64,000 nucleotides of DNA from positions 1 to 64,000 of the forward strand of contig NC_016940.1 in NCBI RefSeq assembly GCF_000250635.1, in the 5' to 3' direction. Below, piece by piece: positions 18,119-27,461 of this stretch. The first letter of the stretch is position 1. Every line of letters begins with the position of its first letter. Made by a program: the position numbers and the translations under genes. The notes beneath the pieces are model-generated. The model ran no database searches. It saw only the letters and a program-made list of their open reading frames with translations, and was not told the origin of the DNA. The DNA is from Saprospira grandis str. Lewin (GTDB taxonomy: Bacteria > Bacteroidota > Bacteroidia > Chitinophagales > Saprospiraceae).

Positions 18119-19165
18119 ATGTCAAATACAATTGTACTACTACTCTCAGACCATAGACTGCCTAACTTAAAATTTTTTCAGTTTTTAACTAACACAAAAA
18201 AAATAAATCCCGATTCTAACACTAACTACATTCTCATTGGCACAGATAAGACTTATAAGCTAAAATATCATGAACATGTAGCAATGGCATTGAAAATAAC
18301 AGAAGACAAATATGTACATTGGCTCGTATCACCAGAATCATATGAAAAAACCTCTTTATCTCTAAAAGGATATTTAAGTCAAATAAAAAGATCAACTAAC
18401 TTCTTTTTAAATATCACGACTGGTACAAAAATGATGGCCCTAGCGGCTAAGGATACTTTTGAAAAATATGTTGTTAATACACCCAGCCATAGTCTTGAGA
18501 CCTATTATATTCCAATAAATAGTGAGAATATTCATCAAATATATCCATCGCTTATTGAGCAGGAGTTCAAAGCTTCCTTGTCCTTAAAAGAATATACAAC
18601 ATCTTATGGATTTAAAATCAATGAGAATAGGTCACCCAGGCATCTAAGCCTTGCTGAGGCTAATGAATACTGGAAGTTAATTAAAGATAATAACTATAGC
18701 TCATCTAATATCGCGTCCCCTTTTCCTAAGGCAGGTGATCTTTGGGAGCATATTGTTTTTCATAAAATAGCTAGTAACTTAAATCTCTCAGAAAGTGCGA
18801 TTGCCTTGAATATAGATATAAAACCTATACACAGCAGGATCAAGGGAACGGAAGATAAACATGAGCTTGATATCATCTTTATAAAAAATGACCGTCTTTA
18901 TATAATAGAATGTAAAGACTTGTCTCACCAGGAACAGAATGCCTCTAAATTTCCAAGTAAAAAAGTAAGGGACTACATATATAAAAGTAACTCTATCAAC
19001 CAAAATCTAGGATTATATGCTAAAAGTTTCATTGTAATTCTATGCCCTTTTAAACCGAATAAAGATCAACAAAAAAGCCTTGACAAATTCTCAAAAATTT
19101 CAAATATCAAAATTATAATTGCTCAAGATTTTGAAGGAAAAAAATTTACAGACCTCATAAGATAA
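18119..19165 (+). CDS. CARF-domain nuclease of the Card1/Can2 type (DUF1887)
   Basis: This 348-aa protein matches the plan of type III CRISPR ancillary nucleases activated by cyclic oligoadenylate. An N-terminal CARF domain carries the ligand-site motif NITTGTKMMALAA (98-110). A linker follows, with GDLWEH at 206-211. The C-terminal PD-(D/E)xK nuclease has HELD (248-251) and IIECK (262-266), so Asp251, Glu264 and Lys266 are likely catalytic. Known homologues cut ssDNA, ssRNA or supercoiled DNA after cA4 binding. No cas gene or CRISPR array is nearby. The gene is much more AT-rich than its surroundings, which suggests transfer. The family call comes from motifs and was not searched. Confidence 0.8.
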   Translation: MSNTIVLLLSDHRLPNLKFFQFLTNTKKINPDSNTNYILIGTDKTYKLKYHEHVAMALKITEDKYVHWLVSPESYEKTSLSLKGYLSQIKRSTNFFLNITTGTKMMALAAKDTFEKYVVNTPSHSLETYYIPINSENIHQIYPSLIEQEFKASLSLKEYTTSYGFKINENRSPRHLSLAEANEYWKLIKDNNYSSSNIASPFPKAGDLWEHIVFHKIASNLNLSESAIALNIDIKPIHSRIKGTEDKHELDIIFIKNDRLYIIECKDLSHQEQNASKFPSKKVRDYIYKSNSINQNLGLYAKSFIVILCPFKPNKDQQKSLDKFSKISNIKIIIAQDFEGKKFTDLIR

Positions 19166-19168
19166 AAC

Positions 19169-19669
19169 ATGAACAGACCAAACTTACTGCTTTTAGTATT
19201 TGCCAGCCTATTTCTCTTTTCTTGTGGACCCAAACAAACCGAAGAGGGGCTCCCCTTAGATGAATATGGTCGAGAAGATTTCTTGAGTTTTCATCATAAG
19301 TTTTTCCATGAAATTGATTTTCAGTTGGCCCGAATTGACTTTCCCATTACTGGCCCAAAAATGGCCAATGGCCTGCCCAAAATCATAGAAGAAAAAGACT
19401 GGACCTTATTGCGCCCCATTGAGGGCCAAGAAGGCGTAGAACGCCAATTTGCCCCCAGAGCCGATGACCTCATGGAGGAGTATATTATTGCCCAAAAGGC
19501 CTTTGTGATTAAACTGCGCTACCAGCACAATGAGGTGCAAAATAAATGGTACCTCACCTATTACTCTGGCATCACTGGCGATAATATGCGAGCCACCGTA
19601 GACTCTAGCAAACTAGATAGCAATCGGGTTTTGTTGGTGCACCCCGATTCTATGCCTACAGATAAATAA
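19169..19669 (+). CDS. Putative lipoprotein
   Basis: This 166-aa protein has a lipoprotein signal peptide (LLLLVFASLFLFSC, lipid on Cys19) and is otherwise unrecognised. It starts 3 bases after the CARF-nuclease stop codon, yet its codon use is like the housekeeping genes. It therefore probably belongs to the host background, with the nuclease inserted upstream. Confidence 0.75.
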   Translation: MNRPNLLLLVFASLFLFSCGPKQTEEGLPLDEYGREDFLSFHHKFFHEIDFQLARIDFPITGPKMANGLPKIIEEKDWTLLRPIEGQEGVERQFAPRADDLMEEYIIAQKAFVIKLRYQHNEVQNKWYLTYYSGITGDNMRATVDSSKLDSNRVLLVHPDSMPTDK

Positions 19670-19751
19670 AATAGGCTGCGGCATCAAAATTTAACTGAAC
19701 TTTGTATTTTGGGGCGCAAACGCTTTTTATCCGCCAAAAAATTGAAACGAC

Positions 19752-20810
19752 ATGGCTTTGTTGGACCAAATTGTAGCGCGCCTAGGCGCCGAAAAAGCAG
19801 CCTATCTGCTCGAACACCAATCATCGACTTTTCCTAAATCTGCAATTCACGCTCCTCGCCCCAACTTTATTGATGAAGTTTGGAGCCAGAGCAACAGAAA
19901 TATACAAACGCTCCGCAGCTTGGGCGCCTTGCACAATCATGGCCGCTTGGGTGGAACGGGCTACCTCTCTATTTTGCCTGTAGATCAGGGCATTGAGCAT
20001 ACCGCTGGGGCCTCTTTTGCCCCCAATCCTATCTATTTTGATCCTGAAAATATCATTAAGTTGGCCCTAGAGGCGCAGTGTAGTGCCGTGGCCACTACTT
20101 ATGGTGTCTTGGGTGCTGTGGCTAGAAAGTATGCACACAAAATTCCTTTGGTGGTTAAAATTAACCACAATGAATTGATGACTTACCCCAACAAATATGA
20201 CCAAATCCAGTTTGGCTCTATCAAAAATGCTTGGGATATGGGTGCCGTAGCCGTAGGGGCCACCATCTACTTCGGCTCAGAAAATTCTAATCGCCAACTC
20301 ATTGAGATTGCCGAGGCTTTTGAATATGCTCATGAGCTAGGTATGGCCACCATTCTTTGGTGCTACACTCGCAACTCGGCCTTCAAAAAGGATAAGGATT
20401 ATCATCTAGCAGCCGACCTCACCGGCCAAGCCAACCATTTGGGCGTCACCATTCAGGCGGATATTATTAAGCAGAAGTTGCCTGAAAACAATGGCGGCTT
20501 TACGGCAGTAGGCTTTGGTAAAACGCATCCTAAGATGTACAGCGATTTAGCTACTGAGCACCCCATTGACCTTTGCCGCTACCAAGTAGCCAACTGCTAT
20601 ATGGGCCGTGTGGGCTTGCTCAACTCTGGAGGAGCTTCTGGTGGAAATGACCTGCAAGATGCGGTAGAAACGGCTGTCATTAACAAACGTGCAGGTGGTT
20701 TGGGCCTTATTTTGGGCCGCAAAGCCTTCCAAAAACCCATGAACGAAGGAGTAGATATCATCTCTGCCGTTCAAGACGTATATGCTTGTCAAGATATCGA
20801 TCTAGCCTAA
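19752..20810 (+). CDS. fbaB: Class I fructose-bisphosphate aldolase (DhnA/FbaB type)
   Basis: This glycolytic/gluconeogenic aldolase cleaves fructose-1,6-bisphosphate by Schiff-base chemistry. The 352-aa length fits FbaB. Motifs include [19 protein letters not shown] (75-93), VVKINHNE (134-141) and ADIIKQK (236-242), where Lys240 lies at the likely Schiff-base position. GGASGGNDL and [12 protein letters not shown] form the C-terminal phosphate site. A strong terminator follows the gene. Confidence 0.93.
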   Translation: MALLDQIVARLGAEKAAYLLEHQSSTFPKSAIHAPRPNFIDEVWSQSNRNIQTLRSLGALHNHGRLGGTGYLSILPVDQGIEHTAGASFAPNPIYFDPENIIKLALEAQCSAVATTYGVLGAVARKYAHKIPLVVKINHNELMTYPNKYDQIQFGSIKNAWDMGAVAVGATIYFGSENSNRQLIEIAEAFEYAHELGMATILWCYTRNSAFKKDKDYHLAADLTGQANHLGVTIQADIIKQKLPENNGGFTAVGFGKTHPKMYSDLATEHPIDLCRYQVANCYMGRVGLLNSGGASGGNDLQDAVETAVINKRAGGLGLILGRKAFQKPMNEGVDIISAVQDVYACQDIDLA

Positions 20811-20828
20811 GGCTTAGGGTCGCTATAA

Positions 20829-20860
20829 AGAGCCAGCCCCAAAAGGGCTGGCTCTTTTCT
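20829..20860 (+). terminator. Terminator of fbaB
   Basis: The stem AGAGCCAGCCC/GGGCTGGCTCT with a short loop is followed by TTTT. Confidence 0.85.
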
Positions 20861-20890
20861 GTTTAGAGAACAGGCCTTTTTGGTCCAATG

Positions 20891-21191
20891 GCGTCTTGCA
20901 GGCGGCAAAGCCGCCGCAAAGGAGCGCAGCGACTGGCCACAACAAGCCCTTTAGGGCGCAGTTCGACGACCAACGGGAGTAACCGATGTGAAAGGGTGGC
21001 CGAAGGCCAGACCGAGCTTTTGAGCAAAGCGAAAAAGCGACAACAAGGCTGAAAGCCGCAGTTCGATGACCGAAGGGAATAACGGCCGAGCAGAACTGCG
21101 AGCCCTGGAACGACAACAAGCCCTTTAGGGCGTCTTCGACGACCAAAGGGAGTAACCGCAGCAAGGCGTAGCCGCAGCTGAGGCCCCAAAA
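20891..21191 (+). repeat. Dispersed modular hairpin element, copy 9 (three class III modules)
   Basis: This 300-bp mosaic has a GCGTCTTGCAGG lead, a GGCGGCAAAGCCGCC stem, three ACAACAAG...TTCGA(C/T)GACC...GGGA(G/A)TAAC modules, a GGCCGAAGGCCAGACC hairpin, a degenerate core (GCCGAGCAGAACTGCGAGC) and a GAGGCCCCAAAA edge. It fills the gap between fbaB and trkA. Confidence 0.85.
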
Positions 21192-21246
21192 CGGTCCCCA
21201 ACTTTAAATAGTTATAATAAGCCTAACATTTTATAAAACTTCCTTG

Positions 21247-21254
21247 TACTTTTG
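21247..21254 (+). promoter_or_regulatory. Probable -7 promoter box of trkAH
   Basis: The sequence TACTTTTG exactly fits the Bacteroidota -7 consensus TAnnTTTG and lies 24 bases ahead of the trkA start. No clear -33 TTG was found. Confidence 0.5.
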
Positions 21255-21278
21255 TGGTAGAATAAAAGTTATCTACAA

Positions 21279-22622
21279 ATGAAAATCATTATTGCTGGAG
21301 CTGGAGAAGTGGGTTTCCACTTGGCTCGTCTGCTTGCCGATGAGCAGCAAGATATTACCCTGATAGACACCAACAAAGACCGATTGGCCTATATTGAAAA
21401 TCGTTTGGATGTCCTTACCCTCAATGCCAATGCGGCCTCGCCCAAAGCCTTGCGGCAGGCAAAAATTGAGCGCACCGATATGCTCATTGCTGCTACGGCC
21501 TCTGAAACCACCAATATTACTATTGGTTTGATTGGGAAAAAGTTGGGGGCTCGGCATAGCATTGTGCGGGTATCTAACGCTGAATACCTTTCTTGTGGAG
21601 AAGGCGATTTTTCTTTATTGGAGCTCGGAATTGATGAATTGATTTCGCCTGCGGCCCTAGTGACTCATGAAATTGAGCGCTTATTGGAGCAATCTGGCGT
21701 GACAGACTCTATTGATTTTGGCGATGGACAGCTGAAGGTTGTTGGGGTGCATTTGGTAGAAGAAGATGCCCCAATTTTGAACAAAACGGTCATTGAGGCC
21801 GCTGCCGCCCATGGCCGCAAGCTGATGCCCGTAGCCATCCGAAGAGGATATAAAACATTGATTCCCAGAGGTAACTCCATGTTCAAGCTAAATGACTTTG
21901 CCTACTTTGTTTCTTCTCCTCAGGACCTGCCCGATTTGATGAAATTCACGGGAAAACCCGAGGTTAATATCCGCAATATCATGATTGTTGGCGGAAGTTT
22001 GATTGGGCAGCAATCGGCTAAATTGCTCAGTGATAAGTACAATGTCAAATTGGTTGAGGTCAATAGGGAGAAGTGCTACAACTTTGCCGAGCGCCTACCC
22101 GAAACCTTGGTTATTCATGGAGATGCTCGTCAGGTGGACCTACTCAAGGAGGAAAACATTGACGAGATGGATGCTTTTATTGCCGTAACGGGCAATTCGG
22201 AAACGAATATTATGTCTTGCTTGGTGGCCAAGTCCTTGGGGGTTCGTCAGACCATTGCACTAGTCGAAAACATGGACTACATCCATCTTTCTCAGAATAT
22301 TGGTATTGATACGCTCATCAATAAAAAGCTGTTGGCGGCTTCTAATATCTTTAAGTTTGTCCGCAAGGGCGAAGTCTTGACCATTGGGAACTTACATGGC
22401 GTACAGGCCGAAATTTTGGAGTTTGAGGTCAAGCGAAAATCAAAGATCACCCGTTCTCCCATTCGCAAATTGGGTTTTCCGGAAGGGGCCATTATTGGGG
22501 GGGTACTTCGGGGTAGCCAAAGCTATACCCCACTTGGAGATTTTAAAATCGAGGAAGGCGACCGAGTGGTTGTTTTCACCTTGCCCGATGCCATTCGTAA
22601 AGTAGAACGTTTCTTTAAATAG
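21279..22622 (+). CDS. trkA: Trk potassium uptake regulatory subunit TrkA
   Basis: This peripheral nucleotide-binding subunit gates the TrkH potassium channel. The 447-aa protein has two RCK halves. Rossmann motifs are at the N-terminus (IIAGAGEVGFHLARLL) and near residue 232 (IMIVGGSLIGQQSAKLL), and each is followed by a TrkA-C domain. The trkH gene begins 8 bases downstream, so the two form an operon. Confidence 0.95.
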   Translation: MKIIIAGAGEVGFHLARLLADEQQDITLIDTNKDRLAYIENRLDVLTLNANAASPKALRQAKIERTDMLIAATASETTNITIGLIGKKLGARHSIVRVSNAEYLSCGEGDFSLLELGIDELISPAALVTHEIERLLEQSGVTDSIDFGDGQLKVVGVHLVEEDAPILNKTVIEAAAAHGRKLMPVAIRRGYKTLIPRGNSMFKLNDFAYFVSSPQDLPDLMKFTGKPEVNIRNIMIVGGSLIGQQSAKLLSDKYNVKLVEVNREKCYNFAERLPETLVIHGDARQVDLLKEENIDEMDAFIAVTGNSETNIMSCLVAKSLGVRQTIALVENMDYIHLSQNIGIDTLINKKLLAASNIFKFVRKGEVLTIGNLHGVQAEILEFEVKRKSKITRSPIRKLGFPEGAIIGGVLRGSQSYTPLGDFKIEEGDRVVVFTLPDAIRKVERFFK

Positions 22623-22629
22623 CCCTAAA

Positions 22630-24132
22630 ATGCCTAAAAATAGATTTCACCTCAAGGTCATATTAAATGTATTGGGCAGTATGCTCTTTTTTAATGGCCT
22701 TTTTATGTTAGCCTGTCTGCCCATTGCCCTAATCTACCAAGCAGAGGGAGGCGGTATGATGGAAATGGCTGGTTTTTGGGAGTTTTTGATTCCTGGTCTA
22801 GGCTCTATTCTCTTTGGTCTGGGCAGTTGGTTCGCTACTCGCAAGCATTCTGGCAATTTGAGTAAAAGAGACGGCTACCTCATTGTTAGTTTGGGCTGGC
22901 TGCTGATGTCTGTAGTGGGGGCCCTTCCCTACTACCTTTTTGGCGGAGTGGAATTTCCAGATTTTGCCTGCGCCCTCTTTGAGTCGGTTTCTGGATTTAC
23001 CACTACGGGAGCTTCGGTCATCAATGATATTGAGGCCATGCCTCGCTCCATTCTGTTTTGGCGTTCGCTCACGCACTGGATTGGGGGAATGGGGATTATT
23101 GTGCTCACTATTGCCATTTTGCCACTTTTGGGCATTGGTGGTATGCAGCTTTTTGTGGCCGAGGCTCCTGGTCCCACTGCCGATAAGTTGCACCCCAGAA
23201 TTACCGAAACTGCTAAGCGGCTTTGGGTGATTTATGTGATGCTGACCGTAGTAGAAACCATTTTGTTGCTTTTCTGTGGTCTAGACCTCTATCATGCGGT
23301 CAATCATGCCTTTGCCACGGTCTCTACTGGCGGATTTTCTACACAAAATGCGAGTTTGGCGGCCTATGGTCCCGCCGTGCATTATGTAGTGATTGTCTTT
23401 ATGTTTTTGTCGGGTATGAACTTTTCGCTTACCTATTGGGGACTCAAGGGGCAGTTGCACCGCATTTGGCGCAATGAAGAGTTTAGAGCCTACCTCTTTT
23501 CGGTCCTTATTATTACAGCTATAGCCACGGCCTTGGTCTTTAGTTATGACCCCCAAAAGCTAAATGTTTCTTTAGAAGAGGCCTTTAGAGATGCACTATT
23601 TCAGGTGATTGCCGTGATTACCACTACGGGTTTTGTGACCGAGGATTTTACGGCCTGGGGTCCTTTTCTCAAGGTGGTATTTTTCCTCATGATGTTCATG
23701 GGGGCCTCGGCGGGTTCTACTTCTGGGGGCGTAAAAATTGTTCGGCACATCCTAATTCTGAAAAACGGGATTTTGGAGTTCAAGCGACAATTGCACCCTC
23801 ATGCTATCTTACCTCTTCGCTACAACAAAAAGGCCGTAGAGGGCAAAATTGCCTATAATGTCTTGGCCTTTTTCTTGGTCTATATGGCCCTCTATTGTTT
23901 TGGCTGCCTAATTATGGCGGCCTGGGGCTTTGATTTTGAAACCGTTTTGGGCTCGGTGGCTACCTCTTTGGGTAATGTGGGCCCTGGTTTGGGGCAAGTC
24001 AATCCCGTCTCCAATTTTGCCTTTTTTAATCAGGGACAAAAGTTTTTCCTCTCTTTCTTGATGCTACTTGGCCGCCTAGAACTCTTTACGGTTCTGATTG
24101 TGCTTACGCCTTTCTTCTGGAAAAAATACTAG
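22630..24132 (+). CDS. trkH: Trk potassium uptake channel TrkH
   Basis: This 500-aa inner-membrane channel has the repeated membrane-loop-membrane design. Pore-loop motifs include ESVSGFTTTGASV, ATVSTGGFSTQ, VITTTGFVTEDF and SVATSLGNVGPGLG. Together with TrkA it imports potassium, and with nhaD upstream it suggests active salt balance. A terminator follows. Confidence 0.95.
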   Translation: MPKNRFHLKVILNVLGSMLFFNGLFMLACLPIALIYQAEGGGMMEMAGFWEFLIPGLGSILFGLGSWFATRKHSGNLSKRDGYLIVSLGWLLMSVVGALPYYLFGGVEFPDFACALFESVSGFTTTGASVINDIEAMPRSILFWRSLTHWIGGMGIIVLTIAILPLLGIGGMQLFVAEAPGPTADKLHPRITETAKRLWVIYVMLTVVETILLLFCGLDLYHAVNHAFATVSTGGFSTQNASLAAYGPAVHYVVIVFMFLSGMNFSLTYWGLKGQLHRIWRNEEFRAYLFSVLIITAIATALVFSYDPQKLNVSLEEAFRDALFQVIAVITTTGFVTEDFTAWGPFLKVVFFLMMFMGASAGSTSGGVKIVRHILILKNGILEFKRQLHPHAILPLRYNKKAVEGKIAYNVLAFFLVYMALYCFGCLIMAAWGFDFETVLGSVATSLGNVGPGLGQVNPVSNFAFFNQGQKFFLSFLMLLGRLELFTVLIVLTPFFWKKY

Positions 24133-24162
24133 ATCAATACTTCTCTTGATCACAATTTCAGG

Positions 24163-24190
24163 GAGCAGCTTTAGGGCTGCTCTTTTTTTT
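24163..24190 (+). terminator. Terminator of trkAH
   Basis: The stem GAGCAGC/GCTGCTC is followed by a run of eight T. Confidence 0.85.
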
Positions 24191-24216
24191 GTCCCTTCCC
24201 CAAGAGTTTAGGATTA

Positions 24217-24322
24217 TTTTGGGGCCTCCGCTGCGGCTTCGCCTTGCGGCGCTACGTTTACTCCCTTTGGTCGTCGAACTGCGGCCTAAAGGCCTTGTTG
24301 TGGCCATTTGGCCTTCGGCCAT
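24217..24322 (-). repeat. Dispersed modular hairpin element, copy 10 (short, class III)
   Basis: This reverse-oriented short copy has TTTTGGGGCCTCC, a CGCCTTGCGGCG stem, CTACG, a class III module (TCGTCGAACTGCG, GGCCTAAAGGCC, CTTGTTGT) and a GGCCTTCGGCC stem. The class I or II core is missing. Confidence 0.8.
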
Positions 24323-24347
24323 CAACATGCTGAAAGGGAAAAGCGAA

Positions 24348-24378
24348 GGCCCAAGCGCAGCTGCGCTTGGGCCTTTTT
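24348..24378 (+). terminator. Perfect 26-bp palindrome with T-tract
   Basis: A perfect palindrome without a loop (24348-24373, GGCCCAAGCGCAG and its complement) is followed by TTTTT. It looks like a terminator, but trkH already has its own, so it may serve the opposite strand or be an element remnant. Confidence 0.5.
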
Positions 24379-24402
24379 ATCTCTTCTTTAAAAGGAGGAG
24401 TA

Positions 24403-24810
24403 TTAAATAGCTCTATACTTTAGCTGTTGAATATCCATATTGCCGCCTAGATAAGCATATTGGCTATGGAACTGGTCTTCGGCAGCTAAAACGGCTTTGG
24501 GCAATTCGATTTCATCGCCAGTATTTTGTTGCAAAACGATATGGTCGGCATTTTTGGTCCAGCGGCCATTGCCTTCAATTGGGCCATCGGCAGTATGGTA
24601 GAGGACCTCAAAGTTGCGGTTATCGTAGAAAGTAATTTGTACGGGGACATAGCCACCAAATCGGCTAGTAAAGTTGCTGTCATTAAAATCAACGAGGTCT
24701 GTAGTGACCATTCCGCCCTTGTCCACATCATAAACTTCGGTGCTTAGGGCCTGCAATCGCCATACTTTTTTGCCATTTTGGTGCAGGTGGGTAGATCTGA
24801 GTTCTGCCAT
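24403..24810 (-). CDS. Hypothetical protein
   Basis: I do not recognise this 135-aa protein. It has no signal peptide and appears rich in beta strands, with an ...ITFYDNRNFEVLYHTADGPI... core that recalls small lipocalin-like folds. Codon use is like the housekeeping genes. It is a single gene between two dispersed elements. Confidence 0.65.
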   Translation of the reverse strand: MAELRSTHLHQNGKKVWRLQALSTEVYDVDKGGMVTTDLVDFNDSNFTSRFGGYVPVQITFYDNRNFEVLYHTADGPIEGNGRWTKNADHIVLQQNTGDEIELPKAVLAAEDQFHSQYAYLGGNMDIQQLKYRAI

Positions 24811-24851
24811 AATATTGTTTTTTTTTATTGAGAAAGTTGTTTTTATTTTTT

Positions 24852-25001
24852 GCGTCTAGAGGCGGCGAAGCCGCCGGCTGAGGGATGGATAGCAGTGGCC
24901 CTTAGGGCCAGACCCAAGCCGCCGCAGGCGGCTGCAGGGCCGAGCAGACCTGCGAGCTGCGGCACAGCCCGACCCGGCCAACGGCCGGGGCAGCCCCAAA
25001 A
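24852..25001 (+). repeat. Dispersed modular hairpin element, copy 11 (class I)
   Basis: Order: GCGTCTAGAGG, GGCGGCGAAGCCGCC, GGCTGAGGGATGGATAGCAGTGG in pieces, a GGCCCTTAGGGCC hairpin, a GCCGCCGCAGGCGGC stem, the class I core, a CCGGCCAACGGCCGG stem and a CCCCAAAA edge. Confidence 0.9.
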
Positions 25002-25232
25002 GAAGCTGCTTAGCGCTCGATATAGTCGAACTTTTTTTCTTTTTTGTAGAAAAGAATAGTCCTTTTGCGAAGAACTTCTTTTTTTAGATAAAGGGCTTTG
25101 GGCGCTACTTAGGAATAACCCAAAATTCGGCAAAAAGATTCTATTTTCATATATATTTATTTGAATACAGCAGCTTATCAGGCCTAAAGAACTGATTATC
25201 AAACTGTATTTTCATTCATCAATTTAGAAAAA

Positions 25233-27389
25233 ATGATAAAACATTATGTTGGGCTAGCATTCTTATTGCTAGTGGCGGCGCCCAATTTGGTTTGGGCCCA
25301 AGAAAAGGAGATTCAGCTAGAGGAGATTTGGCGAAATTACCAGTTCTTTTCGCAATCGGCTCAGGGCTTTAACTTTATGCAAGACGGGCAGCATTACAGC
25401 CAGTTAGACGACAAAAAGATTCGGGAGTTTGATTTGAAAACGGGCCAAGAAAGCCAGGTCCTTTTTACGGCAGAAAACGGCTTTGACATTTCGGGCTATA
25501 GTTTTGGGCCCAAAGAAGAAAAAATCTTGTTGGAGACGGAGCCCGCAAAAATTTATCGCTACTCTTATAAGGCCAACTACTTTGTTTATGACCGCAAGAG
25601 CCAGAAATTGGAGGCAGTTTCGGAGGCAGGCAAGCAGCGTTATGCTAGCTTTAATCCGCAGGCAGACAAAGTGGCTTTTGTTCGGGACAACAACCTCTTT
25701 TACAAGGACTTGAAGACGGGAAAAGAGCTACAAATTACGGAAGACGGTGAACAAAATAAAATCATCAATGGGGCCACAGATTGGGTATATGAAGAAGAAT
25801 TTGCCATTGACAAGGCCTTTTTTTGGTCGCCTGATGGTCGTAAAATTGCCTTTTTGCGCTTTGATGAATCGGCGGTAAAGGAATTTGGGATGACCTATTA
25901 TTTGGGGAACCTCTACCCTAATCCCGTTAGCTTTAAGTACCCTAAAGCGGGAGAGAAAAATGCGATTGTCACGGTACATCTCTATGATTTGGAGAGCAAA
26001 AAGCTGCGTCAATTGGAAGTAGGGACTGAGACGGATCAGTATATTCCGCGTTTGCTTTGGACCCCCAACAACGAGCTTTGCATCTATCGGATGAACCGTC
26101 ATCAGAACCAATTGGACCTATTTTTATTGGCCGATGATGCCAGCGCCCCCAAGTTGTTGATGAGCAAAGAGAATAAATATTTTATTGATATTGAGGACCA
26201 TTTGGTCTTTTTGAAAGATGGCCGCTTTGTTTGGTCGGATGAAACCGATGGCTACCGCCATTTTTACCTTTATGATAAGGCGGGCAAGCTGATTCGCCAA
26301 CTGACCAAAGGCGAATGGGATGTTACCGACTTTTATGGGGTAGATGAGAAAAATGAGCGCCTTTATTTTCAGGCTGCGGCCCAAAAATCGACCGAAAGAG
26401 AGGTTTATTGGGTTAGCTTGAAGGGCAAAAAGATGAAAAAGCTCAGCAAGGCCGCAGGGACAAATAGTGCAGAATTTAGCCCCACCTTTGCTTTTTACAT
26501 CAATAAGCATTCGGACATCAATACGCCGCCTAGCTTTACGGTTTATCAGACCAAAGGCAATAAAAAATTGCGTGTGATTGAGGATAATGCCCCTTTGAAG
26601 CAGCGTTTGAAAAACTACAATTTGGGCAAAATTGAGTATTTCTCTTTTAAGAATCCCGAAGGGACTAAATTGAATGGCTGGCGCATTTTGCCTCCCAACT
26701 TTGATCCTAAAAAGAAATATCCCGTCTTTATGTATGTCTATGGCGGCCCCTCGGCCCCCACAGCGGGTAATGCTTGGAAAGATGGCAACAATATGTGGTT
26801 TCAGCTACTAGCCCAGAAAGGCTATATTGTAGTTTCTGTAGATGGCCGAGGCACCGAGCCCAGAGGAGAAGCCTTTAGAAAAGCGACCTATATGCAATTG
26901 GGTAAATACGAGGCCATGGACCAAATTGCCGCCGCCAACTATTTGGCCGGTTTAGATTATGTAGATGGCAGCCGCATTGGCATCTTTGGTTGGAGCTTTG
27001 GCGGTTATCTCTCTTCTTTATGCTTGGCCAAGGGTAATAAGGTCTTTAAAATGGCCATTGCTGTGGCCCCCGTGACCAACTGGAAATGGTACGATAGCAT
27101 TTATACAGAGCGCTATATGCGCACCCCTAAAGAAAACAATGAGGGCTATGAGCAAAACTCTCCCATCAACTTTGTGGAGCGCATAGAAGGAGCCTATTTA
27201 TTGGTGCACGGCTTTGCCGATGATAATGTGCATTTTCAACATGCTGCCGAAATGTCTTCGGAGCTCATCAATAATAATATTCCCTTTGATCAGCAGTTTT
27301 ACCCCAATAAAAACCATGGAATTTATGGCGGCTATACCCGCCTACACCTCTATAACAAAATGACTAAATTCATTTTGGAAGAGCTTTAA
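25233..27389 (+). CDS. Dipeptidyl-peptidase IV-type serine peptidase (family S9)
   Basis: This 718-aa exported or periplasmic peptidase has a signal peptide (about 1-22) and an N-terminal eight-bladed propeller with a YEEEFAIDKAFFWSPDG region. The C-terminal alpha/beta-hydrolase domain has Ser588 in GWSFGG, Asp663/664 in HGFADDNVHF and His695 in NKNHGI. Enzymes of this type remove dipeptides, usually Xaa-Pro, from peptide N-termini, fitting a proteolytic, possibly predatory lifestyle. It converges with ftcD on a shared terminator. Confidence 0.92.
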   Translation: MIKHYVGLAFLLLVAAPNLVWAQEKEIQLEEIWRNYQFFSQSAQGFNFMQDGQHYSQLDDKKIREFDLKTGQESQVLFTAENGFDISGYSFGPKEEKILLETEPAKIYRYSYKANYFVYDRKSQKLEAVSEAGKQRYASFNPQADKVAFVRDNNLFYKDLKTGKELQITEDGEQNKIINGATDWVYEEEFAIDKAFFWSPDGRKIAFLRFDESAVKEFGMTYYLGNLYPNPVSFKYPKAGEKNAIVTVHLYDLESKKLRQLEVGTETDQYIPRLLWTPNNELCIYRMNRHQNQLDLFLLADDASAPKLLMSKENKYFIDIEDHLVFLKDGRFVWSDETDGYRHFYLYDKAGKLIRQLTKGEWDVTDFYGVDEKNERLYFQAAAQKSTEREVYWVSLKGKKMKKLSKAAGTNSAEFSPTFAFYINKHSDINTPPSFTVYQTKGNKKLRVIEDNAPLKQRLKNYNLGKIEYFSFKNPEGTKLNGWRILPPNFDPKKKYPVFMYVYGGPSAPTAGNAWKDGNNMWFQLLAQKGYIVVSVDGRGTEPRGEAFRKATYMQLGKYEAMDQIAAANYLAGLDYVDGSRIGIFGWSFGGYLSSLCLAKGNKVFKMAIAVAPVTNWKWYDSIYTERYMRTPKENNEGYEQNSPINFVERIEGAYLLVHGFADDNVHFQHAAEMSSELINNNIPFDQQFYPNKNHGIYGGYTRLHLYNKMTKFILEEL

Positions 27390-27408
27390 ACCTAAGTTAG
27401 AGGGACAA

Positions 27409-27440
27409 AAAAAGCCTGTAGCAAAATGCTACAGGCTTTT
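27409..27440. terminator. Bidirectional terminator between the peptidase and ftcD
   Basis: The stem AAGCCTGTAGCA/TGCTACAGGCTT has an A-run before and a T-run after it, so it can serve both converging genes. Confidence 0.85.
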
Positions 27441-27461
27441 CTTCTTTTAGTCAGGAGCGAA

